Of a stretch of 64,000 nucleotides of DNA, positions 47,285 to 57,249 are shown piece by piece; within the stretch, counting starts at the first letter, position 1, and every line of letters begins with the position of its first letter. Below the pieces are notes generated by a model that was given only the letters and a program-made list of their open reading frames with translations, did not search any database and was not told the DNA's origin. The translations under genes were made by a program, and so were the position numbers. This stretch comes from Parelaphostrongylus tenuis (Eukaryota; Nematoda; Chromadorea; Rhabditida; Metastrongylidae): the NCBI GenBank assembly GCA_019055375.1, contig JAHQIW010002037.1, positions 111,608-175,607 on the forward strand, written 5' to 3'.

Positions 47285-47455
47285 CAGTCTTACTGCTAAT
47301 GATAACGATTTGTCGCTGGATACTGAGTGATATGCAGAACTTTGACCGCTGCCGGGAGTTGAACCAGCATCTTGCTCTTTTGGGGAGGGCTCGCTAGCCA
47401 CTGCACCACGGAGGTCACCGCTCTTCTCTTAGCACTCTTTCTTCGCGTTCGTACA
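47285..47455 (-). repeat. SINE-2 copy
   Basis: Minus-strand order: CGTGGTGCAGTGGCTAGC (A box), CTGGTTCAACTCCCGGC (B box), CAAAGTTCTGCATATCACTC. Both boxes match pol III consensus well. It is adjacent to and in the same orientation as the copy at 47130. Confidence 0.85.
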
Positions 47456-47555
47456 CTCTCATATCGAATGTGTTTATTTGTTTTGTGTCGTAGCGGGGTG
47501 GGTGTTTGAACCGACCGCACCGCTATCAATGTGGTCGGTCCGTTATGTGAATAAG

Positions 47556-47798
47556 TGAGTCACAAGGACGATGACGACAAGACTGACTAAAGATTGAGAT
47601 TGTGTGTGTCGATTTGTCTCCCATGAGTCATCGGCAGGCATTTCATTGACTACCGTTTGCTTCCGATGAGTCATTGTAAGTGCTCCGAATGGAATTCGTC
47701 TCCTCCCTCGGTCTCAAATTTTCGCCATGGAATCAGCTATTCATCAAATTAGGAAATATTCAGTGTAATTGTTGGGACGACGATCAATCAGTGAGTCA
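47556..47798. promoter_or_regulatory. Cluster of four TGAGTCA (AP-1-type) sites upstream of the CH gene
   Basis: Exact TGAGTCA occurs at 47556-47562, 47624-47630, 47667-47673 and 47792-47798, with a near match TGACTAA at 47584-47590. Two lie in an ATGAGTCAT context. All are within 250 bp upstream of the start codon at 47805. TGAGTCA is the classical AP-1 (Fos/Jun) bZIP site. Binding in this species is inferred. No TATA box is evident and the transcription start is unknown, so some copies may lie in the 5' UTR. Confidence 0.45.
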
Positions 47799-47804
47799 TC
47801 GAAG

Positions 47805-50800
47805 ATGTCAGACGAGCAGAAGATTGTGTCGGAAACCGTCGTCGTCGACGAACATACCGACGAACAGGCGCCTCCAGCCCTACCCACTACAGAACCTCCG
47901 AAGGACGATGTTGGTAAACCGGCCTCAGAGCTTGAGGTTCGTTTTGCCTTCTAATGGTAGCAGGCTTGAGAATATGAAGCTCTCGATGTGGATCAATTCT
48001 TGTGGGATGCGCCATGCATTTGAATTCATTTGTAGCATCGTTCGACGTGATTGGATGCATACCTGGCCCTTTACAATGGCTCACAATGGCCTTCCGATGC
48101 GTCAAGTCAGTGCTGCTATCCTTCCAGAGAAGTCTGAAACCAATTCGCCGACCCAGGAGGAAGGGAAGCTTTGGTGAGCCTTGAGGGCAGGAACGAACCA
48201 TCGAACGTCGATTGATGGACCGCGTGTGTCGCAAAGCATCTCTAACAACGGCGCCATACGCGCTTTGTTGTAGTAGTATATTATATGGAAATTGTCCAAA
48301 AGATCGACGTTCCACTATCCTCGCCAGTGTTCATATGTCAGTGTTTTTCCCTTGTGGAGACCAGAGGCTGTTACTGATAAGATTTACGCAATATCGTCGC
48401 CTGGCACCGGTATTATCGCCGTCTCCAGATTGTTTTCTCATAAGTCTCCCAATCATTGGAGACCCCAGCCACGGTCATACATGGGCCTTGTGGGGTCTAT
48501 AACACGCAGTATGTTTGTGTATCAAGTGCTCTCAACGGTTCTTCAAAGGCTCGAGAGAGGAACAACTTTGGGTGGGAGGTTGATAATGAACGGAAAGATC
48601 AATCTATGATGGCACAAACTGGGGGTTTCATGCCTCTCTTTGAGGATAGCGTGAGGCGCAGTAGTTAGAGGTTCTCTGACACACATGATTGATCGTCGGT
48701 GGTTCGATCTCGCGCTCAAAGTTCACCAAGCCTTCCATACCTCCGAGGTCGGTGAAGACGTATCAGATTTGTCTGCGAGGATAACAGCACTGACTTAATG
48801 CATCGGTAGGCCATCGTGAGTCACTGCAAAGGCTAGATATGCATTCAGTCACTTCTAACGATGCTACGAATGGAGTCGAATGCATGGCAGGTCCTTCAGG
48901 ATTTTATCAACACCAGGAGCTTTATCCTGTAGCTTTTTTGATCTCTTTGAGCAGTAAAATGGAAATATTATGCAAAGTAAGTTCTGAGGAGTGAATAGAC
49001 ATGGAATTGGAAGGAAAGGTTTTTTTGGAAGGAGGTATTTTTCTAGTGTTGCAACGAACACGATATAGCTAATTTCAGGTCACTGAAGGTCCAAAGACCG
49101 ACGAAAAACCGGCCACCGAAGAAGCTTCAAAAGATGAGAAGCAGCCAGCTTCACGTATCTTCAAACGTCCGACATTAAAATGGGGAAAGAAACGTGATGA
49201 AGTGTCGGCTCCAAGAGAACCCGAGCAGGCGAAGGACATTCGCGACGATGCGCTCGGATGGATTGCGCAACAAATCCCTCCAGCTGTTCACAAGGTGCGC
49301 ATTCTCACGGCTTCTTAGGTTACTCTCTTAAGTGTGAGAACTTCCTCAATATCGAGTATCATTTTAGGTGAACTACTATTTACTGGACTGGGCTCAAAAA
49401 TTGGCCTATGGGGACTCGGAGCGACCTGAACTTCCGGGTAAAGACGGATCGATGACTCGTAATCAGTTTCTGTCCTATCTACGTGATGGAAAATTGCTCG
49501 TTAATCTAGCAAACAAACTGCAGGTGACTACTGTTTGCCTATTCAAAAATAGCTCTGCGGCCGCACTTTTTTACACGTCATTGTTTCTGCATCTATGAAT
49601 AATCGGAATCTGCTGCTGCTCATTTCACATTTAAATCTATAACATGACGGAAAAAGTGTTTGCCGTTCGTTCGCATCGTTTCGGTCTATTTTGGGAGACG
49701 TGCATTGACTGCTGTTAGCACAGGTGTGTGGTTGACAGTTAGAATTTTACACAGCAACGACTTCACAGATCATTTTCAGTCAGTCTCAGAGTATTTTTGG
49801 TGAGTAATACCGAGTCATGACGTCATCAAGAACGTGGATTTCGGAGTAATTTACCTAGTAATACTAGGCCAATGACGTCATCAAGGACGTCGATCTGAGT
49901 ATTTAGCCATGACGCCATTATCGTGACCGTTAAGACCTTAGGTCTCAGAGTATTTCTAGTTGGTAAGACTATACCTGATGTTATCAAAAACGTAGATCTG
50001 TGACAGAGTTGATAGTTATGCTGGGCGCGGCGACGAGGACTTGATCCCACGCCCTCCAGCCACTCTCCGGTAGTCAGTAACGAACGCCCCACTGAACGCT
50101 CCAGCCTGGCTGCCCTCAAGATTTCAAAGAAGATGTGCTCGATCAGTATTCTACGACGATCGTGAAGATGAAATTCTCAAGCGGGCGAGGAAAGGATCCG
50201 AGTGCTAGATGAACTGGGATCCGCCCAGTAGAAAATAAACGAGATACAGGTCAAATAAGTGGGAAAACAATAATAAGCCATGACTTCATCAGGGGCGTCT
50301 CTCAGTATTTCTAATTAGTAATGTTAAGCCCTGATATCGTAGGGAACGTAGGTCCTAGAGTATTTCTATTTGGTAATGTCAAGCCATGACGTCATCGAAT
50401 TCGCCTTCTGGGAAAGTATTTTAAGGCGTTTTTGCTTTTCGGAAATTTCGTGTTTTGTCTTGCTAGTACATAATGACTACTTTTCCAGCCTGGTTCGATT
50501 GTTGCTGAGCCTGAAGCGACAACCGAGACGGCTCCAGAAAGCGAACCACCAAAGCAGACCGAAACAGTCGTTGAAGGAGAGGACAACAAAGAAGAGGTAA
50601 CGGAGGAGCCAGCAGAAAAAGTTGAAGTGAAGCCAACCACCACCACTCCTGCGCAAAAGACCGAGAAAGAGAAGCAGTACGATTTAGTGAGCAAATTCAC
50701 CACATGGGCAAACGATTGCCTCGGCCTTGGTGAAGGAAAGGTGAGATTTTATCGTGGTTCTTTTTGAAAAACTTATCTTTATAGTGATTCTACCGTGGTT

Positions 50801-53800
50801 CGTGAACAGAATAACCTTGGTGGTGTCGCTTGAGAAGGTCTCGAAGTTGTCAAGTGGGCTAGTTGGCCTCAGCTGATTGCATGGAATTGTGTGTTATGTG
50901 GTCATTTTTGTGCTGATTCATAGCGTAATCGGGCGCTCCGTTCGATTTGTTTTCGCGAAATCAACACTTTGCTTGTGAAGTGCGACCGTCTTATCGTTCT
51001 GGTTCGGATGTGTAAATGTCGAGAGTGAGCGTACGGCGCAGGGATTCGAGGTTCCATGCAGCGTGCAAAAGTGGTCGATGGCTCGTTCTCGCTCTCATGG
51101 CCCATTCATGGCTCGATCCCACTCTCACTGCCCTGACTTGATGCATCGATAGGCCATCGCGAGTCATTGTGAAGGCTTAATTTGCATCGTAATCACTTTC
51201 AAACGATGCTAGATGAAGATGAATGGCATACCTCTCAAGGAATGGTCAACACCGGGGACGTTGCCCTTCAACCTCTTATATTATAGAGCATCTCGTGTCA
51301 GATCTGTTTGTGCTCGGTGCACTGGAGACATATGCGTTCCTTGCGTGACATGAATAATCTGGTCCATCTCCTATGGTGATTGGTAAACCCTTTGGTGCTA
51401 TCATTAGGCTGCTAACGTATGCGCTGAGGTTGGAATTTGCAGTTGGCTACTTTATGTCACGATTGACTGCCACAAGGCCGGTCGTCTCGGATGGTTAGAG
51501 TGACCTCTAGTGGTGCAAAGACTGCCGAAAATCAGATATCAACGTGATGCGGGTCAGCATGTGACAGATGATTGCTCCAGCGGAGATTGACGCCTTTCGA
51601 AGTATAGTATGGTGGTTCGTCTAAATGGTTTTTTCCCTGAAGTGCTTTCTCACGAATCTATGTAGGTGAGCTAACTTCATAAACAGAGGAGATACTGTGG
51701 CTTACGACGCGTATACGGCGTATTCGGCTTATGTGTCCTCCAAGGTCAATGAAGCGCGGCGTTTGTTTGATTTGCGGATCATCGTTTGGTTTGGCAGTTA
51801 GCCGCAGTTTTGAGAGGGTGGTGGAGTGTGTTGTGAAGCTCATAATAAATCGTCATTACCCTGGGAATGAGGATTATCTCACAATGAGGCAGAACTGAAG
51901 TTCTCGAACTTGTTTAGGACTAGAGTGGGACTAGACCATGAGTACTATTCCTCTGGTTCGGTCCCGCTTCTGTCTCAGATGAGCTCAAGCACTTGAATAA
52001 TTATCAGTCTTCTCCGTCGTTGTAGTGACGAGCAAAATATAAGGAATAAACTCTCGGCATTGATCAATCTGTGTGGAACGCGTCATTCATCCATCTCCAA
52101 TTTGTGGCCTCGTTTGAGGTGATTAAATGTATATCTAACCTTTGCAGTGGTTCGCGGTGGTCTACTAATGTATAAAGCAGTGCTACAGTGCCTTCAAGGC
52201 AAGTCGAGTACCAAATCACCGACCACCCGGAGGGATGGAAGGCTCGGTGAACCGTGAGGGCAAGATCGAACCATCGACCAGCAATTGGTCGATCATATGT
52301 GTCGAAGAACACTCCTCTACCACTTCGTCACACGCGCTCTGTAGGTATGGGCACAAGAAGGCTATGCTTTTGGCAGTAATTGAAGTTATTGATGGTATTC
52401 CGAGTTAAATGGTGCACTCATCGCGTTTTTCTCCTTCACTTGTCAGTGGAGATATTCCGTCTGCATATGGGCTATCTTTCTTTTTGCCATCATTTATTAC
52501 CACCGTCTGCCCCCATCCCATCTGTAACAGTACACTCATGAAATTTGATATGGGAACAGACAGACATCTAGAGGTGCTGGTACGGCCGTTCTGCTTTGTC
52601 GTTTGATAAGTGCTACGACGCATTTCCATTAGTATGCAAATGGACTCGCATTCTGATAAATGGAAAGCATTGTGTCATTGACAGCTGTAATGTTCCCATT
52701 GCGATGTTATAATGCTCTTTGTAAGGGAAGAGTGGAACTTCTCAAGGGATCATCTAGTAGTTGAGCGATATACACAAAACTGTGAACCTCGGATAGGAGT
52801 AGACTCGCGCCTTACCCCTTCCGAGGGTGCGTCCTAACTCACTCCGCTACGGGGCTCCTGTTCTCTTATCACTCTTTCTACGATTTAAGGATTTAGAGGG
52901 CTTCTACCATATTTCGTACTGAATAGCTCAGCACAATAGCTTGTTCCTGTAGCTTTTCCTGAGTTGTAGGCGACTGACTCGGACTCATTTGGTTTTTGGA
53001 GAGCGTTTGTCGCTCGTTTGACACTGAGATGAGGTGATAGTCAACCGGGAGTCGTTCCACACAGACAATCAGGCGACCACATTAATGTGGAGGTCTCTTT
53101 ATTCATAACGGACGGGCAGGATCTTTTGCGTTTCTCCGAATGATTAGTAGAGCCCTGGTAGCCTAAATGTGTCATTGTGCATGAATACAATGAGTAGAAT
53201 GTTTTGGAGCTTTTGCGAATTTGAAGAATGTATTAGTCATGCCTTTCATATGGGACAGGTGCAAAAAAACTTTCTTTCTCTCAGTCGAAAGAAGGAATAC
53301 GAAACTGATAATCCTTTTATAATATAAGTTATCTTCATGCAGAACGTTTTATTTTAGGCTATGACAGCCGCAGATCTTCTCGAAAAGGGTAAGGCTGGTT
53401 ATCCAGCCGTATTCGAGACCCTTTGGCAACTTGCAATGAAGGCCCAGGAGAAGTTCCAGCAGCAAGGCATCGATGTTGAAGCTGTGGTAGCGGCTGCAAG
53501 TCAAGTTGTTCGCACGAACATTATTCAGACTATTCTGAATTTCTTCAAGGTTTGCCGTATCGTCCGGCCATATGTGATGTGATGCTTTTAGTGAGCGTGC
53601 GAGAGAGAATATTATGTTTTTTTTAAGCGTCGTCCATCGCCTGTCGCTGACAAGAAAGATGAGCCTGCCGAGCCGGCTGCTGGCGATGCAGCTCCAAATG
53701 CTCCTGAAGGAGAACAGGTAGTCGAGGAAGAGTGCAAGAAAGTGAGCATTTCGTCTACAGATTGGTTATAGAATGTGTCTGTAATGTCTTCTGTGATATA

Positions 53801-53852
53801 TCCTTTTTAGATCGACGCGTTGACGTCGTCGGCTCCAGTGGCAGCGAACTAA
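47805..53852 (+). CDS. Calponin-homology (CH) domain protein, seven exons, 367 aa
   Basis: Exons: 47805-47936, 49079-49294, 49368-49523, 50489-50740, 53358-53549, 53628-53741 and 53811-53852 (TAA). All junctions are phase 0, and acceptors are nematode-like except TTTTAAG before exon 6. The start is the first in-frame Met of a charged N-terminus (MSDEQKIV). Residues 1-100 are acidic and probably disordered, with a basic patch [12 protein letters not shown] at 72-83. A CH domain follows: first half about 105-172 ([32 protein letters not shown]), then a 58-residue acidic Pro/Thr-rich insertion (173-230), then the second half about 231-283 ([34 protein letters not shown]). The tail 317-367 is Pro/Ala/Glu-rich. 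CH domains bind actin or signalling partners, so a cytoskeletal or cell-cortex role is likely. No calponin repeats are seen. Orthology to a named worm gene (for example chdp-1) is a guess. Start codon and upstream UTR are unproven. Confidence 0.85.
47974..48262 (-). repeat. SINE-1 copy in intron 1, minus orientation
   Basis: Reverse complement of SINE-1: 3' end at left (GATGCGCCATGCATTTGAAT), CCTTCCAGAGAAGTC, TTGGTGAGCC, GAACGAACCATCGAACG (B box) and GGCGCCATACGC (A box). It creates a spurious 165-codon + ORF (47680-48177). Confidence 0.85.
48650..48938 (+). repeat. SINE-1 copy in intron 1, plus orientation
   Basis: GTGAGGCGCAGTAGTTAGAG (A box), GGTTCGATCTCGCGCTC (B box, 48701), TTCACCAAGCCTTCC, TTGTCTGCGAGGATAACAGC, GGTAGGCCATCGTGAGTCAC, GAATGCATGGCAGGTCC. 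Near full length and opposite to the copy at 47974. Confidence 0.85.
49783..50400 (+). repeat. Tandem repeat of about 55 bp with CRE cores, intron 3
   Basis: A unit of the form GAGTATTTCT-TTGGTAAT, GCCATGACGTCATCAA, GAACGTAGATCTC recurs through intron 3 of the CH gene. Exact TGACGTCA cores are at 49818-49825, 49873-49880 and 50387-50394. Degenerate cores are TGACGCCA (49910), TGATGTTA (49974), TGACTTCA (50281) and TGATATCG (about 50333). The array is split by a SINE-3 at 50010-50265. TGACGTCA is the palindromic CREB/ATF (CRE) site. Confidence 0.75.
50010..50265 (+). repeat. SINE-3 copy inserted in the tandem array
   Basis: Head GCTGGGCGCGGCGACGAGG and B-box-like ACTTGATCCCACGCCC, body GAAGATGAAATTCTCAAGCG (SINE-3 signature), end GGGATCCGCCCAGTAGAAAA. 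It separates four upstream and three downstream repeat units. Confidence 0.7.
51028..51283 (+). repeat. SINE-1 copy in intron 4, plus orientation
   Basis: GTACGGCGCAGGGATTCGAG (A box). The B-box zone is duplicated (GCTCGTTCTCGCTCTCATGG, then GGCTCGATCCCACTCTCA). Then GACTTGATGCATCGATAGGC and GTCAACACCGGGGACGTTGC. The Gly-tract part of the body is deleted. Confidence 0.75.
52044..52340 (-). repeat. SINE-1 copy in intron 4, minus orientation
   Basis: Reverse-complement SINE-1: ATTGATCAATCTGTGTGGAA, CGAGTACCAAATCACCGACC, AAGGCTCGGTGAACCGTGAG, AGATCGAACCATCGACC (B box), CACTTCGTCACACGCGC (A box). Confidence 0.85.
52755..52895 (-). repeat. SINE-2 copy in intron 4
   Basis: Minus strand: CCGTAGCGGAGTGAGTTAGG (A box), GCGAGTCTACTCCTATCC (weak B box), CACAGTTTTGTGTATATCGC. 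5' flank AAAGAGTGATAAGAGAACAG is shared with the copy at 47285. Confidence 0.75.
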
Positions 53853-54305
53853 CGAGCGAGTCGTTTGTTCCTGTGTCGTTAGCCATTTGTTTACGTACAG
53901 ATCTGCCGGTTGTTTCCTTTTACGTCGTTTCTTCTTATATCTCCATCGTCTACACATTCTCTTCTATGTAACACTACTGATTCCGTTATGTGAGTACCTG
54001 TTAAGATCTACCAAATTTCCCTCTTTAACCGTTTCCGGACGACTTCTTGATCGATTTTCGCGAGCAGCGCGCTATTTTAGTTATCCAAAAAAGATTTCTC
54101 TTCTCTTCTATCTTAAAAGAACTAAGGGTTTCTGTATTACTTTGATACTACATAATTCTTCTGCACGCTTGTTTCACTTTTTTGCATATGTAAGTCTTAT
54201 GTGTGGGGAAAACTCTGAGTGTGAAACATAATCTTGTCGCCAAACAGCGCGCTATAAAGACCTTTTTGAAGAACTAAATTCAGTTTCGGAATCGGGAACT
54301 TTTTG
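53853..54305 (+). other. Probable 3' UTR of the CH gene and spacer
   Basis: Pyrimidine-rich sequence after the TAA. I see no AATAAA before the foldback copy, whose AATAAA at about 54463 lies in repeat DNA. A 114-codon ORF here (53887-54231) is hydrophobic low-complexity and not credible. Confidence 0.4.
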
Positions 54306-54760
54306 GATGTTAGAGGACAATTGAAAAACCGATCTCATTCGTTAGAGGGAACTTTTCATTGGAGTGCTAGTAACCATTCGAAACCTGAGATTTCTGGCCA
54401 CGACCTCACTTGGCGATTTTCCAAAACACCCTTTCATAACGCTGTAAAATCCAAAATAAAACCAGCCTCAGATGAGCATATTTCTCTCCGGACAAAGCTC
54501 TTTCTTTGAACTATCACTGGCAAACGTCACGTCATCGAATGATTTCTAATAGGCCGAAGAAAGAGCTCCGTCCGGCGAGAAATATGAGCAATTGTAATGC
54601 AAGGAATTTTCTTCTTCAAAAACTTCAAAGAAGAGGCTTTTCTGAAGTTTGGTATGTGGGTCTATAGACAGAAGATTGAGCTTTCGAGTTATCATCAACA
54701 CTGGTTTGAAAAGTTCCTGTCTAGCGAATAGGGTTGGTTTTTATTTGTCCCTTATAACCG
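54306..54760. repeat. Foldback element F, solo copy D
   Basis: Left arm: GACAATTGAAAAACCGATCT, CATTCGAAACCTGAGATTTC, TTGGCGATTTTCCAAAACAC, GGACAAAGCTCTTTCTTTGA. Right arm: GGCCGAAGAAAGAGCTCCGT, GGCTTTTCTGAAGTTTGG, TTGGTTTTTATTTGTCCC. It has a short loop and is the most compact copy. A direct repeat (AGTGTGAAACATAATCTT) flanks it at about 54218 and 54855. Confidence 0.8.
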
Positions 54761-55124
54761 AAAAATACTCGGAATCGTCGAGATCCGTAATACTGAATTT
54801 TTTTAACCTAACCTTAAGCTAACTTTAGACCCTGATTGAGCAAACAGCACTTCGAGTGTGAAACATAATCTTATCTCCGCCGCTACAGCGATCTAAGAAG
54901 GCCTTTTTGGAACCCAACTACAGTGTTGAAATCGTCAAGATTTAAGCTTTTGAATGACTTTCAAAGTTTTGAGTAAAAAAGCGTTGTCCAACGAGAAAGA
55001 TCTCTGAAAAACGAGGGTCAGAATGACCCTCATCGTCCTGAAAGGGTTAACATTACGCATCTTTTCCTTCTCGTCATTTTCTCAACTTAATCTTTGTAAT
55101 ACTCAGAAAAAGCAACATAACTGG
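54761..55124. other. Foldback-related fragments, no gene
   Basis: TTAAGCTTTTGAATGACTTT near 54953 and AAAGCGTTGTCCAACGAG near 54988 repeat parts of the F right arm. Confidence 0.45.
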
Positions 55125-55572
55125 CTACAATGCGCTAATAGTTGTACCATCGTTCCTTGAAAAAGGCGATGGCGGCGGTGGTGAAAATCGCGAGCGATAT
55201 CGTTTAGGTTCGCTCGATCGTTTACGACGCGATGAGGTTTTTGGCGGTGGCTTTTGTTTCACAAACACTTTTTTTATGTTTGCAAATGACCGTAGCGTGA
55301 AATGGGCGATGTCGTCTGCTTTGATGGAAAAAAAATAATGACTTACTGTGCGGTAGTTGCTGACACATCAAAGGTGGCTTACCTGACCTTGACTGGTTTT
55401 TTCGATATACCATCGATTTTCGTCGTGAAACCCAAGCAGTTGTGACTCTCATGAGCCATCTTTGGCCGAGGATTTTAGGCGTTTCTTTATGTAGGTCGCT
55501 TATTTGAATAATGTTAAATTTGTTCCGGAGAGTACAAGGAATAAGAGTGATCATGTGGATCGTGTTCGCCCA
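55125..55572 (-). CDS. Candidate 3' end of a minus-strand gene, unrecognised
   Basis: The terminal exon 55318-55125 (minus) is open for 63 codons to TAG at 55127-55125, reading DDIAHFTLRSFANIKKVFVK, then a basic, Pro/Ser-rich tail with KPPPKTSSRRKRSS and RFSPPPPSPF. A 64-nt intron (donor GTAAGC at 55382, acceptor CATCAAAG at 55319) joins it in phase 1 to 55572-55383, open in the same frame (for example TLIPCTLRNKFNIIQISDLH). Another frame of that upstream exon also looks protein-like (ESQLLGFHDENRWYIEKTS), and 55600-55740 has frames such as TRYEVLAEKTLNKGVPQKYV broken by a stop and a shift. It may therefore be a decaying gene. No family recognised. Confidence 0.33.
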
Positions 55573-56574
55573 CTATTGACTGTAGAGCTCCATTGAAGTC
55601 GTCTTTGGATTTCTCAGATTCTGTCCACATTAGAACTATCAGTGTTCGATGGACCCAAAAACGTCACGTACTTTTGTGGGACTCCTTTATTCAATGTTTT
55701 TTCAGCGAGAACCTCATATCTTGTGACTCAACGCGTTATGTCGGTTGATAGGATCATTCGTTTCTAAACATTTAAATTAAAATGCGGACTAATTCTTAGT
55801 CTTAATAATTTGAATAGATGAATGAGTCATTTGTACTCTACAGCTAAACATCGAGGAATGTTCGCGGCAAGTAATATGAACAGAGTTCTTCCATATCAAT
55901 CGTTTCAACGAGCAAATTAACAGTAAGCCGTTATGGTCGTCAGTCTTCGCGCTACTTCCACGCCGGCTGGTGTTTATAGTCTATGCAAATTATCCCTGAT
56001 CGTTGTGGTTGAGATGCGTAATGCGTCGATGAGAGAGATACATAGATAATGGGGAGACGTTACAGCATTTTCGACGGGTGAATACGCTGGTCAACGAAGC
56101 GATTTCTGGGTATCTGGCGATGGCTATCTCTGGGCTTAATGTGACAGAGATAGCGCACGTGCCCCCAAATGCGGGCTTTCATTGGCTTTGAGAGCGCTGA
56201 ATAATGACAGTATGCTGTAATATGACGAATGTATACTGTCTAGTATAATAGTGCCAGGGTGAAGGTCGCTTCCGGAAGTGATTAGGCGAAATTATGTGTG
56301 TATGTGGGGAATAGAGGGAGCGAGTAGAGAGCTCTTAGGTGACCTTCGTTGCAGCAGGACAAGGTCGAATGACAAATCGGTCTGAGTAAGGTATAGGTGG
56401 TTTGACGTCGTACGACATGACAATTGAAATTAGGTTGATGTGTGATCGATGGCAACCACCAGATGACTGGGTCCTCTACAAGTAGAAACACCAGTTTTAA
56501 CGGGACTGATGCTAAAATAGGTATTTTCGTTATGTGTTTTACGCAGGCAACTTTAAATACAGCGTGACTTCTTA
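55573..56574. other. No firm gene; possible decayed upstream exons
   Basis: Minus-strand protein-like runs at 55600-55740, noted in the previous entry, are the only candidates. Otherwise nothing supportable. Confidence 0.3.
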
Positions 56575-56790
56575 GGAGTACGCCGTGTATTGGACTCCAT
56601 TCGTAGCATCGTCAACGTTATTAGGTGTATATCTGGTAGAGTCAACTACTGAGTTTCTGGCCGTAACTATCCATCATATGGTGTTTTTATCCTCTCGCGA
56701 GAGTCTGTTATCTACTCGCCGATCTTGGCACGATAGAGGGCTTTGTTTGTGAGGGAGAGCGGAGTTATAAGGGCTACGTGTTTATTGCGG
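56575..56790 (-). repeat. SINE-1 copy, diverged
   Basis: TTGGACTCCATTCGTAGCAT, CGTCAACGTTATTAGGTGTA and TATCCTCTCGCGAGAGTC correspond in order to reverse-complement SINE-1. The B and A boxes are eroded. Confidence 0.6.
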
Positions 56791-57249
56791 GACGCATTAA
56801 ATATTGCGCTACGCACGCCTTCTTGTCAATTATCCAAAAGTGAATTCGCTATTCAACGTTAATCTTTTGCTAATAAGCATGACTATATATTTTTTGTACT
56901 AGCCGGCCTAGACCCGTTTTAGGAGTTAACGATGGCAAGAAAGCCTATTGAATTCCATCGGAAAATGTTAGTGAAGTGCTAGCAGTGGCTTTTGTTTCGA
57001 AGCGTAATTGAAAAGCACAAGTGCATTTGCAATGGATTCATCAATTCTCCTCTTCATCAGCAAGGCTTTCGTTTTTCGTTCGTGTATCCCATTTACTAAA
57101 GTGCACTTTGCAATTTATCTATAATTCAGGAGGCCCGACTATCTATGAATCTCGGCTTTAGTAAATAACATATGTAAATCTTAATGAGCTATTTTGCTTA
57201 GCCGGTACTAGATTGGTAATATTAATAGTAGGAGAAGGAGGAGTCCGGT

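Noticed and set aside
47680..48177. 165-codon + ORF just upstream of and overlapping exon 1
   Set aside because: It runs in another frame through exon 1 and into a minus-oriented SINE-1, so it is a by-product.
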